A stretch of DNA of 8,652 nucleotides from JAVBMB01 sp031552995 (GTDB lineage: Bacteria > Bacillota > Clostridia > Oscillospirales > Butyricicoccaceae): the NCBI GenBank assembly GCA_031552995.1, contig JAVBMB010000083.1:1-8652 (forward strand), given 5' to 3'. Every line of letters begins with the position of its first letter. Positions within the stretch are counted from its first letter, which is position 1. Below are positions 1 through 4,759 of this stretch, piece by piece. Below the pieces are notes generated by a model. The model was given only the letters and a program-made list of their open reading frames with translations, was not told the DNA's origin and did not search any database. The translations under genes and the position numbers were made by a program.

Positions 1-956
1 GGAAACGTGCCACACGGGGCGACCACTGCCAACAATGGGGGAGCGCAACGGTCATGCAGTTGCTGCGAAACCAAGTCTACATGGGCCACATGGTTCAGGG
101 CAAGCGCAAGGTATCCTCTTTCAAAACCAAGAAACGGCTTGTTCCCAGTCAGGACGAATGGATAATCGTCGAAAATACCCATGAGCCGATTATTGAGGAT
201 TACGAGTGGGAGAGTGTACAAAGGCGACTGGAAAAGGCGAGCAACGCCACGTCTAATCATTCCGTTAAGACGAACAGCACAGATGAAGTCAACCTGTTCT
301 CTGGAATTATCCGTTGCGCTGACTGCGGGGCGGCGATGGCATTCAATCGCAAGGTTCGCAAGAACGGTGCAGAAAAGCTTTTTTATCGTTGCAGCCGCTA
401 CGCGAACAACGGGCATGAGGCTTGTACCACACACTCAGTCGATGTTGAGGTGTTGGAGCACGTTTTACTCCACGACATACAGCACCATGCCAAAACGGCG
501 ATGCAGGACGAAAAAGGGTTGATGGACAGGCTCTTGGCGTTTTCGGGTGAAGCGTGTAAAAACGAAAGCGCCGCGAAGGAAAAATCCTTGCGCGACGCGG
601 AAAGCCGTATAGCATTTATCGAAACGGCCGGAAAGCAGTTGTTTGAGGAAAAGGTCATCGGTAACGTGCCGGACGGTATGTTCAAGAAAATGCTTGCTGA
701 ATATCAGAGCGAGCTTGAGGTACTGAGTGATAAGGCGGCCGAGCTTCGGCGGCAGATTCAGGACAGCCGAAACGACAGGGCCGATGTGCAAAGGTGGCTG
801 AACCTGATAAAAGAATGTGCCACCATCGACAGGCTTGACCGCGCTACGGCGTATCAGCTTATCGACCAAGTCAGTGTCCATGAGCAATGCGACGATTGCG
901 GCATACGGACGCAAACCGTTGACATTAAGTACAATTTTGTAGGGTGTATAAGTTAA
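1..956 (+). CDS. Large serine recombinase, C-terminal part (5' end off window)
   Basis: Site-specific DNA integrase/excisionase of the large serine recombinase family, cut by the left edge. The frame is open back to base 3, so the ATG at 54 is an internal Met, not the start; the catalytic N-terminal domain is not visible. What is seen, numbered from that Met: the end of the recombinase domain (residues 1-60, with the typical LLRNQVYMGHMVQGKRK stretch), a zinc ribbon with Cys88, Cys91, Cys113 and Cys124, a charged, probably coiled-coil segment (about 150-245) and a C-terminal tail ending in the usual Ile-Lys-Tyr-x-Phe pattern. In this family the zinc ribbon and coiled coil bind the att sites and control direction of recombination. 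The usual full length is about 500-560 residues, so roughly 40% is missing. It lies 65 bp from the 3' end of tRNA-Ser, which fits an element boundary here. The C-terminus is complete and uninterrupted in view. Confident of family; element type (phage, ICE or transposon) unknown. Confidence 0.93.
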   Translation, partial: KRATRGDHCQQWGSATVMQLLRNQVYMGHMVQGKRKVSSFKTKKRLVPSQDEWIIVENTHEPIIEDYEWESVQRRLEKASNATSNHSVKTNSTDEVNLFSGIIRCADCGAAMAFNRKVRKNGAEKLFYRCSRYANNGHEACTTHSVDVEVLEHVLLHDIQHHAKTAMQDEKGLMDRLLAFSGEACKNESAAKEKSLRDAESRIAFIETAGKQLFEEKVIGNVPDGMFKKMLAEYQSELEVLSDKAAELRRQIQDSRNDRADVQRWLNLIKECATIDRLDRATAYQLIDQVSVHEQCDDCGIRTQTVDIKYNFVGCIS

Positions 957-986
957 ACGGAAGCTCTCGCCGTCAAAATGATAGTC

Positions 987-1011
987 AAAAGCCGCGCCTT
1001 GCGGCGCGGCT
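987..1011 (-). terminator. Rho-independent terminator of tRNA-Ser
   Basis: A perfect 9-bp GC-rich stem (990-998 with 1003-1011, 4-nt loop). Read on the - strand it ends in a short TTTT run (987-990), directly downstream of tRNA-Ser. On the + strand no T-run follows, so it would serve the recombinase gene poorly. Confidence 0.75.
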
Positions 1012-1021
1012 CATAATGACA

Positions 1022-1113
1022 TGGCGGAGAGAGAGGGATTCGAACCCTCGGTGGGGTATTAGCCCACACACGATTTCCAATCGTGCGCCTTAGACCAGCT
1101 CAGCCATCTCTCC
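1022..1113 (-). tRNA. tRNA-Ser(GGA)
   Basis: Class II tRNA on the - strand, 92 nt including an encoded CCA. The acceptor stem pairs GGAGAGA with TCTCTCC, followed by discriminator G and CCA at 1022-1024. The anticodon loop TTGGAAA gives GGA, which reads UCC/UCU serine codons. A long GC-rich variable arm, typical of Ser, and a T-arm GAGGG-TTCGAAT-CCCTC are present. It has its own promoter upstream (1178-1206) and a terminator downstream. Its 3' end faces the recombinase gene, so it is a candidate integration target. Confidence 0.97.
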
Positions 1114-1177
1114 AAATTATATTCACTTACCCGTCAGCCACCGCTGCAACAACGGCGCATCAATGACACCGCAAAAC

Positions 1178-1206
1178 AGTATAACACACATGCATATTAT
1201 ATGCAA
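1178..1206 (-). promoter_or_regulatory. Sigma-A-type promoter of tRNA-Ser
   Basis: Read on the - strand: -35 TTGCAT (1201-1206), a 17-bp spacer, -10 TATACT (1178-1183). It would start transcription near 1170, giving a leader of about 57 nt before tRNA-Ser. The spacer is almost entirely occupied by a perfect 15-bp palindrome (1191-1205). Confidence 0.75.
1191..1205. repeat. 15-bp palindrome inside the tRNA-Ser promoter
   Basis: TGCATAT-T-ATATGCA is a perfect inverted repeat (7+1+7). It covers most of the spacer and the inner five bases of the -35 box. A related 8-bp palindrome, TATGCATA, lies at 1228-1235. This could be an operator-like site or simply AT-rich sequence; no regulator is identified. 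Confidence 0.5.
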
Positions 1207-1502
1207 TACCTGAAATAACTGTTTGTATATGCATAATTAGTAAAATTATTCAAAAATTCAAAATTTCGAGATAATTGCGTCTCATTATGACATTTTCTAT
1301 CCAATTGAAATAAAGCCAAAAAATAAATATTCCTTGTCGAACAAACAAAAATTTCAGCTTTATATTTCTACTTAACCATCAAAAACAGATATTAAATATC
1401 ACCGGGTAATCGCAAAAGTTACATATTTTTATTAAATTTTCGGTTTTTTTAATATTTACAACATAAAAAGTAAATATTTTGGGGGAAAATCACAAATTGG
1501 CC
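1207..1502. other. AT-rich intergenic stretch, no gene seen
   Basis: A strongly AT-rich gap between the tRNA-Ser promoter and the operon promoter. I see no ORF with coding character, no tRNA fold and no recognisable riboswitch core. It contains the 8-bp palindrome at 1228-1235 and many A/T tracts. Base composition contrasts sharply with the GC-richer genes on both sides. Confidence 0.6.
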
Positions 1503-1531
1503 TTGCTTTTTTTGTCCTTTCTGTTTAAAAT
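1503..1531 (+). promoter_or_regulatory. Probable promoter of the degV-led operon
   Basis: -35 TTGCTT (1503-1508), a 17-bp spacer and -10 TAAAAT (1526-1531). An overlapping alternative is TTTGTC (1511-1516) with TACTAT (1534-1539), also at 17 bp. Either gives a 5' leader of roughly 130 nt before the ATG at 1674. Matches are moderate, so the exact pair is uncertain. Confidence 0.5.
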
Positions 1532-1596
1532 GATACTATTCACATCGAAACTCTTAGTATTATTTCGAAGTTACTGATATTGACGATTGTGGATGG

Positions 1597-1626
1597 TTGA
1601 CAAAACAGCAAATTGCTTTTTGTCCA
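1597..1626. repeat. Imperfect dyad in the operon leader
   Basis: TTGACAAAA and TTTTTGTCCAA flank a GCAAATTGC core, forming an imperfect inverted repeat of about 30 bp with single-base bulges. It lies after the predicted start site and about 48 bp before the degV ATG, so it could be a DNA operator or a leader RNA hairpin. It is not a convincing terminator, because the T-run lies inside the stem. TTGACA at 1597 looks like a -35 box, but no -10 follows at the right distance. Confidence 0.4.
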
Positions 1627-1673
1627 ATAGGGGAATATGTGATAAAAGGGGAAGTAAAGGGTAAGGGGAGCGC

Positions 1674-2525
1674 ATGCGTAAAACACGAATAATCATCCAA
1701 TCGGGCAGTGATCTCCCGATGGACCTTGCAGAAAAGTACGACATTACTGTCGTGCCGGATATTGTCATTTTCGGAAACAAAGAGTACCTGGCAGGTGTGG
1801 ACATTCAAGCCGACGAATTCTACCGGATGATGGCCGAGTCTCCAATCCTGCCCACAAGTTCGCACCCAAATATTGCCCAGTTTATCGAGGCTTATTCTCA
1901 AGGTGATCCCGACGTCGACATTGTGGTGATATCTGTCACCAGCAAGATGACGGGCGGCTTCAACACCGCGCACATCGCTATGCAGCTGATGCGCGAAAAG
2001 CAGGATAAGCCTAATATTTATGTCTTCGATTCTCAGCAGTGCTCCTGCGCAATAGCTTTGATGGCTATTGCAGCCGCCAAACTGGGTATCGAGGGCAAAA
2101 CCGGTGCCGAAATCGTCGACTTCCTTGAAAGGCATTCTAATGAGTTCATTATTTACTTTATGCTTAACTCGCTCAACAACGCCCGCAAGTCAGGCAGGGT
2201 TGGCACTATCAAAGCGCTTGCCGCCGATGTTCTCGGCGTCAAGCCTATTCTCGAGTTTAAAAACGGTTATATCAACGACGCTGAAATCGCCCGCAATTTC
2301 AATGTCGGTATAGATTCCCTGCTCAAGCGGTTTAGCACTATGGCCGACGATACAAGCGAGATTCTCATATTTCACGCACTCAACGAACCGTCCGCGATTA
2401 AACTGCGCGACGCGCTGCTTGCAGAGCACCCGAACGCAAATGTGCGCATAGACCTCGTCGGCCCGGTTATCGGCACATACGGCGGTCTCGGCGCGCTTGG
2501 CATTGCCTTCCGCCGAAAGACATGA
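1674..2525 (+). CDS. DegV/FakB-like fatty-acid-binding protein
   Basis: A 283-residue protein with the full DegV fold length. Members bind a single long-chain fatty acid; FakB proteins present it to the kinase FakA for phospholipid synthesis. Seen here: the ligand-loop motif PTSSHP (60-65, family form PTTSQP), VTSKMTGGFNTA (88-99, family form SSKLSGTYQSA), VFDS (117-120), the SGRVG segment with Arg175, the KPIL-x-x-KNGYI region (190-200), Arg207, and the C-terminal GPVIGTYGGLGALGIAF. Two departures: the N-terminal family motif T-D-S-x-x-D-L-P reads Q-S-G-S-D-L-P (Gln9 for Asp), and the usual His of the GTHxGPG loop is Tyr269. The family His and loop Thr/Ser help hold the fatty-acid carboxylate, so ligand choice may differ. 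The start is supported by the purine-rich run AAGGGGAG just before the ATG. First gene of the operon; its stop overlaps the next start by 4 bp (ATGA). No FakA-type kinase is in the window. Confidence 0.93.
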   Translation: MRKTRIIIQSGSDLPMDLAEKYDITVVPDIVIFGNKEYLAGVDIQADEFYRMMAESPILPTSSHPNIAQFIEAYSQGDPDVDIVVISVTSKMTGGFNTAHIAMQLMREKQDKPNIYVFDSQQCSCAIALMAIAAAKLGIEGKTGAEIVDFLERHSNEFIIYFMLNSLNNARKSGRVGTIKALAADVLGVKPILEFKNGYINDAEIARNFNVGIDSLLKRFSTMADDTSEILIFHALNEPSAIKLRDALLAEHPNANVRIDLVGPVIGTYGGLGALGIAFRRKT

Positions 2526-3094
2526 ATACCCTTGCCACATCAGCAATCGGGGCCGCCGCGTTCGCCCTATTTGTTTTGTTCGATTTTAACAAGGCATTCT
2601 GGCACAAAAAAAACGGCGGCCTTTATTTTTTGGCGGGTCTTCTTATGCTTGCGCTTGATACCGTATATACAATTGTTTCGTGCGGTGTCGCAGTATTCGC
2701 GCCGGAGCATCTCATCCGCGGATTTATATGCATCATTATAATAATCGCCTCGTTTGCGGCGCTTATTTACACACTGTTTTTTTCGCTTCCTGTCGGCGAT
2801 ACATATGTCACTCCTGGTAAAGTGAAGCTTGTCGACACCGGCTTGTACTCCATATGTCGGCATCCGGGTTTTTGGTGGTTCCTTATCATGTATGCCGCTG
2901 TGTATTTTATGGCGCCGTGCAAACAAACGGCCGCGATGGCCATAGCGTTTCCGCTGTATAACCTGCTATACATATTGGTTCAGGATGTCTGCATCTTTCC
3001 AAAGTACATTATTGGCTACACTGAATATAAAACCGTTACCCGGTTCATCATTCCTTCCGTTTCCGCCGTTCGCCGCCTTATAACGCGGCGCTGA
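2522..3094 (+). CDS. ICMT/PEMT-fold integral membrane methyltransferase-like protein
   Basis: A 190-residue polytopic membrane protein with about five hydrophobic helices (near 5-22, 33-55, 63-89, 116-133 and 136-160). After the third helix it has LVDTGLYSICRHPGFWWF, matching the isoprenylcysteine carboxyl methyltransferase/phospholipid methyltransferase signature G-x-Y-x-x-x-R-H-P-G. It closes with a TEYKTVTRFIIPS-type tail, the region that in these enzymes is E/Y-rich and binds S-adenosylmethionine. The family methylates lipid or isoprenyl-cysteine carboxyl groups, or phospholipid amines, in the membrane; the substrate here is unknown. The catalytic-tail Glu usually paired with the RHPG motif appears as Gln-Asp (QDVCIF), so activity is not assured. 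The start overlaps the degV stop (ATGA) with only a weak ribosome site, implying translational coupling. The stop TGA abuts the next ATG with no gap. Confidence 0.75.
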   Translation: MNTLATSAIGAAAFALFVLFDFNKAFWHKKNGGLYFLAGLLMLALDTVYTIVSCGVAVFAPEHLIRGFICIIIIIASFAALIYTLFFSLPVGDTYVTPGKVKLVDTGLYSICRHPGFWWFLIMYAAVYFMAPCKQTAAMAIAFPLYNLLYILVQDVCIFPKYIIGYTEYKTVTRFIIPSVSAVRRLITRR

Positions 3095-4759
3095 ATGCTG
3101 AATCGGCCAGATAGGGGTTGTGCTGTCGGCGTGAAGTTCGAGAAAAAGCTAAAAGAGTATACGTCAGCTGAGCTGTGGGATGAATACTGCGGCTTTTTGG
3201 ACATGGATTTAAACAGCTACATGCATATCCAAAGCCGTCTGCTGGAAGAGCAGCTCAGCCTGTTTGAGAACAGCCCGCTTGGCAAGCGCATTTTCGCCGG
3301 CAACCATCCTAGGAATGTCAAAGAATTCCGCAGTATGATTCCGCTTACGACATACAAGGATTATGCCGACATGCTTATATTCAAGCGGGAGGAGATGCTT
3401 CCCCTGCCGCCGGTCGTCTGGCTGCAGACGACGTGGGAGAGCGGAAGCCACCCCGTCAAGCTTGCCCCCTACACAAAGGAAATGCTGGATGTCTACCAGC
3501 ACAACCTGCTGGCCGGGCTTTTGCTGTGCACAAGCACGCAAAAAGGCAGCTTCAATATCAAACCCGATGCAAAGGTTCTGTACGGTCTGGCGCCTATGCC
3601 GTACGCAACCGGGCTTTTTCCGCATCTTATCGAATCGCAAATACGCCTGCGTTTCCTGCCCTCTGTCAAGGAAGCGCAAAAGCTTTCGTTCAGCCAGCAG
3701 AGTGAGGTTGGCTTTCGCCTTGGCATGAAAAAGGGCATCGACCTTTTCTTCGGAATGAGCTCCGTGCTGTACTGCATCAGCAAGAACTTCGGCACTTCAA
3801 AGATGACCGGCGGCGGCAAATCCGCCCTGTCACTGTCCCCGCGCATGCTGTGGCGCTCGCTTAGCGCAAAATACAAAAGCAAGCGCGACGGCCACCCAAT
3901 CGATATAAAGGACTTGTTCACGATAAACGGCTTTGTATGCTGCGGGTCAGACAGCGCACTTTATAAAGACGACCTCGAGCGTTTTTGGGGCTTGCGCCCC
4001 ACCGAAATAACCGGCGGAACCGAATCAACGCTGCTGGGCACCGAGACGTGGAGCAAAAACGGCACGGTGTTTTTCCCCGACGCCTGTTTTTACGAGTTTA
4101 TCACCGAAAATGATATGCTGCGCAGCCTTTCCGACCCACAGTACGAGCCGCCAACATATCTTATGGATGAGCTTGTCGCAGGCGACAAGTACGAGCTGGT
4201 CATAACATCGCTCAAGGGCGGCGCGTTTGCGCGCTACCGCATCGGCGATGTCTACCGCTGTCTGCGTCTCAAAAACCGTGAGGACGGCATAGATTTCCCG
4301 CAGTTCGAGTATGTCGACCGCATTCCCACCATCATCGATATTGCCGGCTTCACACGTATAACGCAGGCTTCAATTCAGCATATTATCGACCTGTCCGGTC
4401 TGCGTATAGCTCATTGGTTTGCCGCAAAAGAGTACGATGAGGTCAACCGCTCTTTCATGCATCTTTATGCCGAGGTAAGTCCTGACGCGCTCGCCACCTC
4501 CGCCGTAAGCCGGCAGATTATCCACGACCATCTTTCGGTCTACTTTCGCCACTACGACCACGATTATGAGGACCTGAAACGCCTGCTCGGCATGGACCCG
4601 TTGCAGGTTACCATACTCCCATGCGGTACTATAGCCAGATACAAAGAGCTGTATGAGCATCCGATAGAAAAAATAAACCCGCCAAAAGCGCACGTTCTTG
4701 ACCTGCTGCGTTTGCAACACGAACCGTCGCAGAAAGGGGGTACCTTCCATGTGGTCTGA
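3095..4759 (+). CDS. GH3-family (auxin-conjugase-like) acyl-adenylating protein
   Basis: A 554-residue protein matching the GH3 family (ANL-superfamily enzymes that adenylate a carboxylic acid and, in plants, conjugate it to an amino acid). Seen: the N-terminal helical part with MIPLTTYKDYADML (81-94), a nucleotide-loop region at 112-122, GGTEST (307-312), CFYEFI (331-336), YELVITSLKGGAFARYRIGD (366-385, with the hallmark YRxGD aspartate at 385), and a C-terminal subdomain beginning at VDRIPTIIDIAGF. Length fits bacterial members. The P-loop is unusual: the family form SSGTTxGxxK reads TTWESGSHPVK, so ATP handling may be altered. The ATG at 3095 directly follows the previous stop without a clear ribosome site. 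A GTG at 3131 with upstream AGGGG is an alternative start that would drop 12 residues. The stop lies 11 bp inside the next gene. The name means Gretchen Hagen 3, not glycoside hydrolase family 3. Substrate unknown; a fatty or lipid acid is plausible from the neighbouring DegV and is inference. Confidence 0.78.
   Translation: MLNRPDRGCAVGVKFEKKLKEYTSAELWDEYCGFLDMDLNSYMHIQSRLLEEQLSLFENSPLGKRIFAGNHPRNVKEFRSMIPLTTYKDYADMLIFKREEMLPLPPVVWLQTTWESGSHPVKLAPYTKEMLDVYQHNLLAGLLLCTSTQKGSFNIKPDAKVLYGLAPMPYATGLFPHLIESQIRLRFLPSVKEAQKLSFSQQSEVGFRLGMKKGIDLFFGMSSVLYCISKNFGTSKMTGGGKSALSLSPRMLWRSLSAKYKSKRDGHPIDIKDLFTINGFVCCGSDSALYKDDLERFWGLRPTEITGGTESTLLGTETWSKNGTVFFPDACFYEFITENDMLRSLSDPQYEPPTYLMDELVAGDKYELVITSLKGGAFARYRIGDVYRCLRLKNREDGIDFPQFEYVDRIPTIIDIAGFTRITQASIQHIIDLSGLRIAHWFAAKEYDEVNRSFMHLYAEVSPDALATSAVSRQIIHDHLSVYFRHYDHDYEDLKRLLGMDPLQVTILPCGTIARYKELYEHPIEKINPPKAHVLDLLRLQHEPSQKGGTFHVV

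Noticed and set aside
54..56. ATG at 54 as the recombinase start
   Set aside because: The frame is open to the window edge and the preceding residues (including W-G-S-A-T-V) continue the recombinase domain, so this is an internal Met.
1114..1673. Possible c-di-GMP or other riboswitch in the operon leader
   Set aside because: A CGCAAAAG-like stretch near 1411 recalled the c-di-GMP-I core, but the rest of the conserved core and pairing was not found, and it lies upstream of the predicted promoter.
1560..2135. 191-residue - strand frame opposite degV
   Set aside because: It is the antisense shadow of a well-supported DegV gene, with no family signature or ribosome site.
4698..4748. Earlier in-frame ATG for the HD-GYP gene
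   Set aside because: It lies deep in the GH3 gene with no ribosome site and adds a Cys/Arg-rich stretch before the first helix. The ATG at 4749 has AGAAAGGGGG at good spacing.
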